A DNA stretch of 64,000 nucleotides from Paraburkholderia sejongensis (GCF_020880815.1 NZ_JAJITD010000026.1:1-64000); one strand, 5' to 3'; positions 26,046 to 34,312 are shown, counted from the stretch's first letter. Numbers and translations are program-made. The notes: generated by a model not told the origin, from the sequence alone.

Positions 26046-26720
26046 ATGAAACAGAATCACACAACGCTACTTCTTGGCACGGTCCTGTGCTCGGTGCTGG
26101 TCGCACAGATTGCGACCGCCGGCCCAGTCGTATGCTCACCGGGGTACTGGGATGCGACTTGCAACGGGAGACTCAACACGGGCTACCAGACTCCGCCTAC
26201 CTGTTCGACTCAGGCAGGATGGACAACAGGCGCGGCTGCCACGTGGCAGGGGTCTCATTTCTCTTCGCCGCAGTGTAATTATCAGGTGCCTCCGCGCTGC
26301 CCTGACGGATATAACCAGGCTGGCCCGGATTGGGATGGATCGAAGTGGGTCAATCTGACTTGCATCCCTCAGACTCCGCCGCAGAAAGATCCAAACCAAA
26401 TGTGCACCGCCAGTGTATCGGCGGGCAACATCTTGCTCGACGACGTGAACGGCAACATCATTCCCGCAAGCGGGTTTTCGGTTCCTGCTGGCACCAGCTG
26501 GGTTCAAGGAAATGGAGGACTGGTCCCTGCCACTGCTGTATTTGGCCACTCTGGCGACACGGTGTACCACACGTATGCAACCGGACCACTGGTTAATTAC
26601 AGCTGCGGACCGAGCAACGTATACATGATGAATTGTTTGGTCAATTCGTCCGGGCAGGTGGATGTAGTCGGAGCTGTCGGGGTCGGTCCGAGCGGACAGA
26701 CCCCCTGTGTATTGCATTAG
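26046..26720 (+). CDS. Exported cysteine-rich protein of unknown function, last gene of the pilus operon
   Basis: 224 residues with a clear signal peptide (LLLGTVLCSVLVAQIATAG) and ten or so cysteines in the mature part, arranged in short Pro-rich blocks (CSPGYWDATCNGRLNTGYQT, PPTCSTQAGWTTGAAATW, VPPRCPDGYNQAGPDWDGSK). I recognise no family. It lies 9 bp after the PilV-like gene, so a tip-associated or adhesin-accessory role is plausible. The IS5 element has inserted exactly at its stop codon; because the target duplication is TTA, the TAG stop is restored and the protein is complete. Confidence 0.6.
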   Translation: MKQNHTTLLLGTVLCSVLVAQIATAGPVVCSPGYWDATCNGRLNTGYQTPPTCSTQAGWTTGAAATWQGSHFSSPQCNYQVPPRCPDGYNQAGPDWDGSKWVNLTCIPQTPPQKDPNQMCTASVSAGNILLDDVNGNIIPASGFSVPAGTSWVQGNGGLVPATAVFGHSGDTVYHTYATGPLVNYSCGPSNVYMMNCLVNSSGQVDVVGAVGVGPSGQTPCVLH

Positions 26721-26774
26721 AGTGGCTAACAAAACCATGTCATCCGAAATCGTGGGGTATACGTTTGAAGGCGG

Positions 26775-27580
26775 ATGACAAGAAGCCGAATTAGTGAATC
26801 ATTGTGGGAAACGCTCGAATCGTTGCTGCCGCAACGACGCTCCTCGCCAAAAGGCGGGCGGCCACGCGTTGATGACCGTGCTGCATTGAATGGCATTCTG
26901 TTCGTGCTGTTCACAGGCATCCCATGGGAAGACCTTCCGCAAGAGTTGGGCTTCGGCAGCGGGATGACCTGCTGGCGTCGCTTGCGCGAATGGCAGGACA
27001 GCGGTGTATGGGTTCGGTTGCATGCGATGATGTTGTCACGCCTTCGCGGATACGACGCGATTGATTGGGGCCGCGTGAGCATCGACAGCGCGAGCGTGGC
27101 CAGCCCCCGGGGGGCCAACAGACAGGCCCAAATCCAACTGACCGGGGCAAACTCGGCAGCAAGCGACACATCGCGGTAGACCGTCAGGGCATTCCTCTGG
27201 CAGTGGTCGTGACAGGTGCTAACCGGCACGACTCGAAGGAACTGGAAGTCGTACTAGACGCCATTCCGCCGGTTGCAGGCAAACGTGGCCGACCACGTAT
27301 GCGTCCAGACAAGGTTCATGCCGACAAGGGCTACGATTACCCGCGATGCAGGAAGGCGATAGCGGAGCGAGGAATCATGGCCCGTATTGCCCGACGCGGC
27401 GTTGAGAGTAGCGAAAGGCTCGGTCGTCATCGCTGGGTCGTCGAGCGTACCCACGCGTGGCTCGCCGGCTTCGGCAAGCTGCGTATCCGGTTCGAGCGAA
27501 GTATCGAGACTCATACAGCATTGCTAATGCTGGCTTGTTCCATCATTTGTTCCCGGCATCTTGAGCGCTACTTCCGATGA
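26775..27580 (+). CDS. IS5-family transposase, OrfA/OrfB joined by -1 frameshift
   Basis: The first frame (26775-27179, 134 residues) carries the DUF4096-type N-terminal domain (LLPQRRSSPKGGRPRVDDRA, FTGIPWEDLPQELGFGSGM) and the first catalytic Asp in RVSIDSASVA. The second (entered near 27065-27115, ending 27580) carries KTGPNPTDRGKLGSKRH-like sequence (here QQTGPNPTDRGKLGSKRH), the second Asp in VHADKGYDYPRC and the Glu in RWVVERTHAWL. The G6 run at 27109-27114 is the obvious -1 slippage site. Both halves look intact, so the element may be active. Confidence 0.87.
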
Positions 27581-27584
27581 CTTG

Positions 27585-28007
27585 TTACGGTGTGTACGTG
27601 GGACCATCCCAGCCATCGAGGTACTTCGGCAAATCATCCGACACGTCAACTACACGTTGCCGATAGAACAGGTGCATCGTTGGAGCCAAGGCCGCGTCAA
27701 GCTTCCCGTCGGTTGCGCGGGCGACCAAAGCATTTGGGACCACACGCATTTCCAGTCGATTGGTACCGAACACAACCTCTCCGCAAACGTCACAGAATGT
27801 CTTCGTCAGTTGTTTTTCGGGATGTTTGAATGTTCGTCCCACGCCACCTCCAATCCGGACTGAATCAGCCTCCCAAGCCGTTGCGGCAAATATGGAAGTG
27901 CCGTAAAAGCCCCTGCATGACGAACAGTGGCAGTTCGCACGCGCGGTTGGTCTTCCATGCAGTTCGACAGAGACCTTACCGCATAGGCACGTAAGACGAA
28001 GTGACAT
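27585..28007 (-). CDS. GFA/CENP-V-family zinc protein carried inside the IS5 element
   Basis: 140 residues of the GFA (glutathione-dependent formaldehyde-activating) domain family. Zinc-binding cysteines appear in the expected pattern: CLCGKVSVELHG (about 8-19), NCHCSSCRGFYG (about 30-41) and TFCDVCGEVVFG (about 91-102), followed by LEMRVVPNALV and a C-terminal HLFYRQRVVDVSDDLPKYLD. Length is normal. Members are mostly uncharacterised; some act on glutathione adducts. The gene faces the transposase and ends 4 bp from it, within the IS ends, so it travels as cargo. Confidence 0.85.
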   Translation of the reverse strand: MSLRLTCLCGKVSVELHGRPTARANCHCSSCRGFYGTSIFAATAWEADSVRIGGGVGRTFKHPEKQLTKTFCDVCGEVVFGTNRLEMRVVPNALVARATDGKLDAALAPTMHLFYRQRVVDVSDDLPKYLDGWDGPTYTP

Positions 28008-28160
28008 AGTTATCTCAGTAACGGAATGACAAGCACTTATTGTACTGCGCTATCGTTAAGCGACCGTCGTTCGTGAATTCGAGAGGTGGTTTTGTTAGCG
28101 ACTCTTAGGATCCATCGTCCTGTTCCTCGGAAAGAACAGCCCCACGATCACAGGTAGAAA

Positions 28161-28184
28161 AAAAGCGCCCGAGTGGGCGCTTTT
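28161..28184. terminator. Bidirectional intrinsic terminator
   Basis: AAAAGCGCCC-GAGT-GGGCGCTTTT forms a 10-bp stem with T-runs on both strands. It terminates the CAP-domain gene from the right (stop at 28204) and could also stop read-through from the pilus operon. Confidence 0.85.
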
Positions 28185-28203
28185 CATTGTCTGCTTGGAG
28201 GTG

Positions 28204-29226
28204 TCACCCGACAACGTTTCCGGTTGTGAATGCGAAGGTCCGCGAGAAGGCCGTACCGTTACGTGTGCCGGTGAGCGATACGGTATAGGTGGTATTCGCA
28301 TTCAAAGGGGCGACCGGGTAGGCAACAGCCTCGAACGCCGGCAATTCGTGGTTCGTATCGGTCGACGAATTCAAGAGTTGCAGATTGATTACGTTACCCG
28401 ACGAGTCGGTGTAGGTGCCCGACGTCAGAACGATGGTATCGGCCGCGTTACCTACTACGGATACTGGAGCCCCGTACGCACCCGACGTATTCGGTGGCGT
28501 TGGGGTTTCGCCAATCGTCTTATACGCGACGCCAGTGGTCCCCTGGCACGGGAACGTCAGTGGCAAATTGCCAGCCAGCGGCTGCATGTTCGCAATCGAA
28601 TTCGACGCTTGGATTTCAGGGAACCCGTTGACCGTCGTTTCATTCCAGCCCAGGCCGATTTCCGTAACCGGCCAGGAGGCGATAGCGATGTGGTAGACGC
28701 CGCCCATCCATGCATAGGCAATCGCTTGTCCGTACGCCGCTTCGGTCAGCGTGGCGTTCGTGTAATACCCTGCGCTTTCACCTCCGATATAGACCTGCGA
28801 TCCGGGAAATCCGACGTGCGTGGCGCGATCAGCATACGTGGCGCCGGTAAATCCAGGATTGCTGGCTACCTCGGTATCTGTGATCGTGCCTCCGTTCTGG
28901 CCCATGTACGCAGCGTGTGCCTGAGCGGCCTGATCCAGTTGCGTGTTCTCAACGAGAGCCGGCAACCCGCACTGCTGACGCTGCTGGTTGATCGTATTGA
29001 ATACTGCGAGCTGCGCGCTGTTAGCGGCGTACTGCGGCGTCGAGGTGTTAGCGCTAGTCGGTGTCGACGCGGCCGGGGCGCTCGACGGCGTCGCGGCGCT
29101 CGCGGGGGTCGCGGCGCCGGCGGAGTTGGTGTCCCCGCCACCACCGCCGCCTCCACCGCAGGCGGCGACGAGGATACTGGCTGCAACCGCAGCCGAAGTC
29201 AGTGCGAAAGTGCTTTTGATGGTCAT
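28204..29226 (-). CDS. Secreted CAP-domain (SCP-like) lipoprotein
   Basis: 340 residues. The signal peptide ends in a lipobox (AAVAASILVAAC), followed by a poly-Gly run of eight (typical of Burkholderiales lipoproteins) and an Ala/Thr/Ser-rich linker. The CAP domain (about 65-240) shows LAVFNTINQQRQQCGLPALV, AQAHAAYMGQNG, HVGFPGSQVYIGGESAGYYT and AYAWMGGVYHIAIASWPVTE with the usual His and Glu positions; a C-terminal Ig-like part follows (NANTTYTVSLTGTRNGTAFS). CAP proteins are extracytoplasmic and of varied function. Promoter candidate: TTGACT at 29300-29305 and TAAGAT at 29279-29284. Confidence 0.85.
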   Translation of the reverse strand: MTIKSTFALTSAAVAASILVAACGGGGGGGGDTNSAGAATPASAATPSSAPAASTPTSANTSTPQYAANSAQLAVFNTINQQRQQCGLPALVENTQLDQAAQAHAAYMGQNGGTITDTEVASNPGFTGATYADRATHVGFPGSQVYIGGESAGYYTNATLTEAAYGQAIAYAWMGGVYHIAIASWPVTEIGLGWNETTVNGFPEIQASNSIANMQPLAGNLPLTFPCQGTTGVAYKTIGETPTPPNTSGAYGAPVSVVGNAADTIVLTSGTYTDSSGNVINLQLLNSSTDTNHELPAFEAVAYPVAPLNANTTYTVSLTGTRNGTAFSRTFAFTTGNVVG

Positions 29227-29276
29227 GTTTTGTGGCCCTAGTCGTTAGTGCAGTCGCCCCCGCGATCTGCATACTT

Positions 29277-29798
29277 TCATCTTATCGAGCGCAATCCAAA
29301 GTCAAGGCAGCGGCGGCCGAAACCTTCGAGTGTGCGAATTCTTACCGCAACTTTTGCGTGCGAACGCATTGTAAAGAGCGGTAGGCAGTTGCGCCGAGAA
29401 TGCCGTTGCGTAGCTGCAACCGTTTGCCATGGTCGCCCCGAGCGGTTTCTTCGTCGGTTTATGCGGATTGCGATAAAAAGCGCGGCGAGTACCGTGCCGG
29501 CGATAGCGGGTTGCTGTTTGCCGACCGTCGTGAGCAGCAATGATCCTCCCCACGCCATGATGAGGAAGAACACCAGATGCTTGAATGCCTTGCTGTCCAG
29601 CACGCGCAATAACCGGCCGCCAGATCGTCGCTCGCACCGCTTCGCATACTGTTCGTTGGCTACTTCGAGGTCGAACGTCTCGGGCTTCGCCTGACGCTCC
29701 GCTCTGTAATGCCGCTCGTAGTGCTGGAAGCGAGCATCGCCGCGGCCTCGGAGCCAGGCCGCGACGCTGTCGCCGAAGAGATAGGCGAAGTCCTGCAT
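29277..29798 (-). CDS. Small membrane protein of unknown function
   Basis: 173 residues. A charged N-terminal part (DFAYLFGDSVAAWLRGRGDA, EVANEQYAKRCERRSGG) is followed by two hydrophobic segments (about 73-90, HLVFFLIMAWGGSLLLTTV, and 97-112). The Arg-rich last 60 residues look less like real protein, and the true C-terminus is uncertain. The start is 1 bp after the stop of the upstream 56-residue gene, consistent with an operon. No family recognised. Confidence 0.5.
   Translation of the reverse strand: MQDFAYLFGDSVAAWLRGRGDARFQHYERHYRAERQAKPETFDLEVANEQYAKRCERRSGGRLLRVLDSKAFKHLVFFLIMAWGGSLLLTTVGKQQPAIAGTVLAALFIAIRINRRRNRSGRPWQTVAATQRHSRRNCLPLFTMRSHAKVAVRIRTLEGFGRRCLDFGLRSIR
29279..29305 (-). 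promoter_or_regulatory. TTGACT-N15-TAAGAT promoter of the CAP-domain gene
   Basis: On the minus strand TTGACT (29305-29300) and TAAGAT (29284-29279), about 50 bp before the CAP-domain start. Same CTTGACTT core as the plasmid backbone promoters. Confidence 0.6.
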
Positions 29799-29799
29799 G

Positions 29800-29970
29800 T
29801 CAGTGCATCACGTCTGCGCAGAACTCGACGGCGCCGATGACACCCGGGATGCATTGGCCGTCGGCTTCGGCGTGGAATTCGCCGGTTTCAATGTCGCGCC
29901 AACCGAACTGGATGCGGCCATCGTGCGAAAAGACCACCAATCCCATCTGAACCGCGAAATCGTGATGCAT
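29800..29970 (-). CDS. 56-residue conserved-type hypothetical protein
   Basis: The ATG at 29970 is preceded by a strong ribosome binding site (AAGGGAGG, 7 bp upstream), which decides the start; the longer frame from 30099 overlaps the FlhC-like gene. The product (HDFAVQMGLVVFSHDGRIQF, GWRDIETGEFHAEADGQCIP) is a small acidic soluble protein. I do not recognise it. It lies between the FlhC-like regulator and the small membrane protein in one leftward unit. Confidence 0.6.
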   Translation of the reverse strand: MHHDFAVQMGLVVFSHDGRIQFGWRDIETGEFHAEADGQCIPGVIGAVEFCADVMH

Positions 29971-29983
29971 GGCGCGACCTCCC

Positions 29984-31168
29984 TTAATGTGATTGCTTCC
30001 GCTTGCTGACCTGGCTCTTTGGCGAGAGAAGGTAGTTGCATCCGGGGCAGCTAAAGTCTTTCGCCAGTTCGATCTTTCCCTCGCCGTTGGAAAGGACATA
30101 GTCGGTGCCGCAACCGCGACAGGCCGCCATCGTGAGGCGAGAGTCGAGCGCCATCGCCCGCGTCAGGTGGTTTCCACGATCAGCGGTAATCACCAGGCTC
30201 TTGCCGAACGTCTTGGCCATGATGTCGTTCGCTGCAATCAGCGCTTCGGGAATATTCCCGCCGTTGTCCAGCGCGCTACGGTACAGCCACACGTATGTCG
30301 TCGCCTGAAGCCGATGAACCGATTGTTCGACATACCAGGTGAGCGACGTGGGGTTGCATCCGCAGGGAGAGCTAACGCCGTGGATGTGCTTATATGTGGC
30401 GCGAGCCTTGCCCGGATTAAGGTTGAAAAGGTTTGTTGCAGTCGACGCGCGGCAGCCTTGCGCCATCATCATTCGTGCGAAAACCTCCTTGTCACTGCGT
30501 TCAAGCCGCAGATCCGTCCAGGCGTTCTGATAAGGCAGCGATGCAGTGCGCACCGGCGAGGTGCTCATCAGATAGTGGGCGACGGTCTCTTCCGTAAGCC
30601 AACCAGCGCTGAATTCCATCCAGAAATTCGAGTCGTGAAAGCGCCACCGGAACAAAGGGAATTTGATCGCGCCGATCGCGTTATCGAGCCGCGCCATTGG
30701 CAGCGCCTTGAGATACGTGGCGAGTTCCTTCGAGATGCCAAGCAGGGGGATCGCCGCGACGTTCATGTGCAATACGTCCTTAAGCAACTGGACGTAAGCC
30801 TGATTGTAGTGATAGATGTCGCGGCTAGTGATCTGATCCACTCGCGGCATTTCGCTGGTCAGCCGCGCGACTTTATGCGAGTCCATAGCGCCGTCGACGA
30901 AGGTCTCCCAGTCGCGTGGATCTTCAAGAACTGGCGCCAGCGCGACGAACGGGAGATTCATCAGCGTAGCCTTCGCGGCGGAATGCTGCCGGAAGGTGTC
31001 CATGTTCGCGTGGGAGACACCAAAGATGCCTTCGAGCTCGGAGTGCCCCGCGAGCGCGAGGAACATGAAGTCGGTAAGCGAAAAGTTAGTGCGTTGGATT
31101 TTTTCGGCCAACCACGGGGTGAGCAAGACGTTGCGTGCTTCGGTGCTGAGTGCTTTTTCAGTAGACAT
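29984..31168 (-). CDS. FlhC-like transcriptional regulator with long N-terminal extension
   Basis: 394 residues, about twice the length of flagellar FlhC. The C-terminal 190 residues align by eye with FlhC: MMMAQGCRASTATNLFNLNP (about 220-240, HTH-like), GKARATYKHIHGVSSPCGCN (FlhC has RLIKLYKEVRGVSPPKG here), an internal helical part, and a zinc site of two CxxC pairs (CRGCG, about 352, and CPGCN, about 375). The N-terminal 200 residues (FSLTDFMFLALAGHSELEGI, LLKDVLHMNVAAIPLLGISK) match nothing I know. No flhD partner or flagellar gene is in the window, so it more likely regulates plasmid genes than motility. Confidence 0.7.
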   Translation of the reverse strand: MSTEKALSTEARNVLLTPWLAEKIQRTNFSLTDFMFLALAGHSELEGIFGVSHANMDTFRQHSAAKATLMNLPFVALAPVLEDPRDWETFVDGAMDSHKVARLTSEMPRVDQITSRDIYHYNQAYVQLLKDVLHMNVAAIPLLGISKELATYLKALPMARLDNAIGAIKFPLFRWRFHDSNFWMEFSAGWLTEETVAHYLMSTSPVRTASLPYQNAWTDLRLERSDKEVFARMMMAQGCRASTATNLFNLNPGKARATYKHIHGVSSPCGCNPTSLTWYVEQSVHRLQATTYVWLYRSALDNGGNIPEALIAANDIMAKTFGKSLVITADRGNHLTRAMALDSRLTMAACRGCGTDYVLSNGEGKIELAKDFSCPGCNYLLSPKSQVSKRKQSH

Positions 31169-31234
31169 TTTTTTCTGCTTTTTCTTTCATTGATCCGGCG
31201 TCTGGTCTAAGGCGCCTCTCTCTCGCGTCGCGGG

Positions 31235-32572
31235 CTATTGCCGTTGCAACGCAGCCTCAATTTCGGCGACGTACTTGCGCAATTGCGCAGCCAGGGCTTC
31301 GAGCGCCGGGTGATACAGCGTAGGATCCGCGGATGCCAGCACCGCCAGTTGAAAAGAACTCATCTTGCCGCTGACGTCTTCCCAGGCGGTGGTCAGTGTC
31401 TCAAGAGAAGTCTGCACCGCCTTACCGGCATTTAGTTCGGCCTGCTGGCGACTTATCTCCGCCTCGATCTCCGCTTTTTGGCTGAGAAGATCGTGCGTTT
31501 TTCCTTTTACGTCCTCGAGCTCCTCGTACGCGGCCATCACTGCCTGTTTCGCAGTTGCGTAGCCTGCAGGCAGGACCTCGACAGGTACTTCGACCTTTTC
31601 TACCTTTGCCGGAGCATTGGCAATCGCGTTGACTTGCTCGGTAAGCTCAGCGACCTTCCTGTTCTTGGCAGCCAGTTCCTGCTCCATCGCCGGGTAGCCG
31701 GATGTGCGCTCGGTCAGGGCGGTGCGCAGGTTGGCGATGCTGCTCTCCTTTTCTGCAAGGTGACGCTCGTAAGTCGCAAGCTGCTCCCTGAGGTGTTGGC
31801 TCTCGCGCTCAGTGACCTCAAGTTGCGTCTTGTGATCCTCAAGTATTTCGTGGATGTTTTCGAGTTCGCGGGCGGCGTCTTCGACCTGCTCGTCCTTGAG
31901 CTGTAGCTCTCGCAGCAGCTTTTCGACGTCATCCCGTGTCATCTTCTTGCTGGGGTCCTTAAGCTCCTCTGCTTCCTTTTTCTTCAGCTTGATGATGTCG
32001 ATCTGCTCGTCCGTAACGTCCTGGGCGGCTAGCAGATTAAGCTCCCCATAGCTGAAGATCCGGATCGCCTCAGCATCGTCCGCAAATCGTTGATGGCAGC
32101 GGATGTAGCCCCGAGCGCTGGGCTGTGTGATACCCAGCACCGTCTTGAAGAATGCAAAGCAGAGTTGTGCAGCCTTCCTGCGCGCGGCAAGAGTGTCACC
32201 GACCTTGCCGGTGTGATGAGTAATGGCCATGTTCACCATTTGCTGAAGGTTCCCGCCGAGGATGATCAGTTCCTGAACTATCTTCGCGCGTGACTCTGCA
32301 ACCGACAGCATATGCTCGACGAGCTTGGCGATGAAATCGCTGCTTTCGGACCCCGTGCCAAAGATCTCCCGTGCGGCGGCCGCGATCCTGTCGCGCGTCA
32401 CCGCGTTGGGGTCTTGCACACTAAAGACAAACTCGGTCATCGGGTCGAACGAAACCAAATCCGCGGCGGATGCCGCGTCATTGTCTTGGTATGTGGTTTT
32501 CGAAATCAACCCCGGAACTGGAGCCCGGCCAGAAAGCCGGAGGTCAGTTCTGGACGTCTTGCCATTTTGCAT
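31235..32572 (-). CDS. Coiled-coil plasmid protein of unknown function
   Basis: 445 residues starting behind GGAGAG (ATG at 32572). The N-terminal part (about 45-190) is globular and mostly helical: RDRIAAAAREIFGTGSESSD, CFAFFKTVLGITQPSARGYI. Residues about 200-300 and 330-400 are strongly predicted coiled coil (VEKLLRELQLKDEQVEDAAR, LEVTERESQHLREQLATYER). The layout recalls KfrA-type plasmid DNA-binding proteins (HTH plus long coiled coil), but I see no clear KfrA motif. It lies upstream of, and probably in a unit with, the FlhC-like gene (66-bp gap). Confidence 0.55.
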   Translation of the reverse strand: MQNGKTSRTDLRLSGRAPVPGLISKTTYQDNDAASAADLVSFDPMTEFVFSVQDPNAVTRDRIAAAAREIFGTGSESSDFIAKLVEHMLSVAESRAKIVQELIILGGNLQQMVNMAITHHTGKVGDTLAARRKAAQLCFAFFKTVLGITQPSARGYIRCHQRFADDAEAIRIFSYGELNLLAAQDVTDEQIDIIKLKKKEAEELKDPSKKMTRDDVEKLLRELQLKDEQVEDAARELENIHEILEDHKTQLEVTERESQHLREQLATYERHLAEKESSIANLRTALTERTSGYPAMEQELAAKNRKVAELTEQVNAIANAPAKVEKVEVPVEVLPAGYATAKQAVMAAYEELEDVKGKTHDLLSQKAEIEAEISRQQAELNAGKAVQTSLETLTTAWEDVSGKMSSFQLAVLASADPTLYHPALEALAAQLRKYVAEIEAALQRQ

Positions 32573-32910
32573 TCTTCTCTCCAGAAGTTAGTTATTAGAA
32601 CGGCCACCCTCGTAGTCGCCGTGTGAAGGGCTTTTGCCCTCGTTTGAGGCGCGGTTTCGCGCCGTCATGCATTGCGCATATTGGTGATAGCGGGGAACTC
32701 GTCGTCGTTTTCCACACTAATGTGAAGACCTCACTGCGCGATTCGTAAGAGAGAGTAACGTGGCGAAACCGCCTTCAACCTGCGAAAGGCGGCGCTTTCA
32801 TGCCGTCTTTCGAGGGGAAAGCCGGCCATACATGGCTTTCCGGCAAACGCTTAAGAATAGTTATCGGTATCATTACGGAAACATTTAGTCATATCTGTGA
32901 AACGTTTACT
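32573..32910. other. Gap between NERD gene and coiled-coil gene with several hairpins
   Basis: No gene seen. It contains a GC stem GGCGCG-GTTT-CGCGCC near 32649-32664, and a stem GGAAAGCC/GGCTTTCC near 32816-32843, both possibly folding in the leftward transcript, plus an AT-rich stretch at 32850-32905 just after the NERD stop. I could not identify a convincing TTGACTT-type promoter here. Confidence 0.4.
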
Positions 32911-33612
32911 CTATTGCGGAAAGCGAAATGGTAAGTTTTGCCTCGTGAGCCGCGCCCGATGAGAGTCCATCGCAGCACCTGACGTATCGATCAGAAGCGC
33001 GATTCCTCCGGCTGCCTTCTGAACATCGACGGGTGGCATCCCGCCGTAGCTGTCGCGTCGCGCGCGCAGCCAGTGCGGTAGGTCGCTAAGAGCCAGAAGG
33101 TCGGAATGCAGTGCGGGGCTGAGATGTGCATCGTCAGAAACGAGCAGCCCTGCGCCGGCCACCGGCCACAGCGAGGGAAGGCGTCCGCGGAAAAACGCGA
33201 CCTTTGTCCGGTTCTGTTTGAGCGGTGAACGTCGTTCCTGTGCGTTGCCGTCACGATCTGTCCTCGTCAGGAAGCCGGGGACCGAGGCAGGACCGACGTA
33301 GCCCGACCAGTTCTTGGTCTCGAACACGAAGATCCCAAATGGAGTAACGGCGAGGTGATCAATCTCGGCGGTGGGGAAGTCCGCGCCAGGCGCGTGCTCG
33401 ATAATGATCGGGCCGTTGAAAAGATGGTAATCAGCGCCGCAGAGAGCGGTCAGGCTGTCGCGCAACGCGGCGTGGGCTTTCGCTTCCCCTGCTTTTCCGA
33501 GCGTCGCGCTGCGGTCCGTGGATTTTGGGCGGAACAGATTGCCGAACGACGGGCGTTTTTTTCGAGTGACGAGTTGCCACGCGGTGACTCCCAGCAGAAT
33601 CTCAAGAAACAT
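32911..33612 (-). CDS. NERD-domain (nuclease-related) protein
   Basis: 233 residues. A hydrophobic N-terminus (MFLEILLGVTAWQLV) precedes a NERD domain at about 38-150: LGKAGEAKAHAALRDSL, EIDHLAVTPFGIFVFETKNW (the conserved Asp-Glu-x-Lys-type core, here EID...ETK), then SGYVG. NERD resembles restriction-endonuclease folds and occurs on plasmids and beside DNA-processing enzymes; its activity is largely untested. It starts just downstream of a TTGACT box at 33662-33667. Confidence 0.85.
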   Translation of the reverse strand: MFLEILLGVTAWQLVTRKKRPSFGNLFRPKSTDRSATLGKAGEAKAHAALRDSLTALCGADYHLFNGPIIIEHAPGADFPTAEIDHLAVTPFGIFVFETKNWSGYVGPASVPGFLTRTDRDGNAQERRSPLKQNRTKVAFFRGRLPSLWPVAGAGLLVSDDAHLSPALHSDLLALSDLPHWLRARRDSYGGMPPVDVQKAAGGIALLIDTSGAAMDSHRARLTRQNLPFRFPQ

Positions 33613-33756
33613 TGCTGCCCCATGTGTTGATGATGAGATCAGCTTGACACGGCTATTCCAAAGTCAAGGAAGCGAAAGACGCCGAATTCATGTTGCAAAG
33701 GCGAAAGGACACCTCTTTTCTGAAGCTTTTCCGCCGCCGGCCTGAGTGGCGATGCG

Positions 33757-33794
33757 TAAAGTCACTCCTATCCCCGCGTCCTGGACGCATCGAC
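33757..33794 (+). promoter_or_regulatory. Rightward hairpin-ATCGAC leader, copy 1
   Basis: TAAAGT (33757-33762), 13 bp, hairpin GCGTC-CTG-GACGC (33776-33788), then ATCGACTC. It is the first of eight similar leaders and lies about 205 bp before the small protein at 34001. Confidence 0.55.
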
Positions 33795-34000
33795 TCGAGT
33801 GTGTTGGCCCTTGATGTAGCTGCGGCCGCGCTCTATCCCCGTGTTGCTTCCGCCGATAGTTGCTTTTGTCACGTCTTGACCGAGTCGTGAGGAAAGCGTC
33901 TCTCCGCGCGCCCGATTTCCCTGCTCACACGAGCATCGAAACGGTCCAGTGCCTTCCAGCCTGGACATCCCCTAGTGCGTTAATTTTTCTGGAGAGAAAA

Positions 34001-34312
34001 ATGCCGAAGCAGTTCCTGATGAAGGCGACCCGTTCGCCCATGTCGTTTCTCGCAGTGTGCTTTGCGCTTTGGCTCGCGGCACATTCGTTTTTCGCCGCAC
34101 TCTTTGTCGGCTTCCTCGCTATCCCGTGGATCAGAACAGCTATCCGCGACGCGTTGAAAGACGAAAGGGAGACGAGCGATACAACACCGGCATCGTCCAC
34201 GACTGCCAAGCCTCAGGCCGAAGCGGTCGCGACGGCGGCTGTAACTCCTATCAAACGACAGTACGCCAAGTCGCCTGTCGTTGTTCCGCTTAAAACAGGC
34301 ACCGACGAATAG
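34001..34312 (+). CDS. Small membrane protein of unknown function
   Basis: 103 residues, start fixed by GGAGAG 5 bp before the ATG at 34001. One long hydrophobic region (about 14-43, FLAVCFALWLAAHSFFAALF) probably forms a helical hairpin, followed by a charged Ala/Thr-rich cytoplasmic tail ending KTGTDE. No family recognised. It is the first gene of the rightward block served by the leader at 33757. Confidence 0.6.
   Translation: MPKQFLMKATRSPMSFLAVCFALWLAAHSFFAALFVGFLAIPWIRTAIRDALKDERETSDTTPASSTTAKPQAEAVATAAVTPIKRQYAKSPVVVPLKTGTDE

Larger units (their letters stand above)
26720..28104 (+). mobile_element. IS5-family (IS427-group) element carrying a passenger gene
   Basis: Ends at 26720-26737 and 28087-28104 are inverted repeats matching at 17 of 18 positions (GAGTGGCTAACAAAACCA on the left). 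A 3-bp TTA target duplication flanks them (26717-26719 and 28105-28107). IS427-group elements are usually about 0.85 kb; this one is 1,385 bp because a minus-strand GFA-family gene (27585-28007) lies between the transposase and the right end. Confidence 0.85.
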
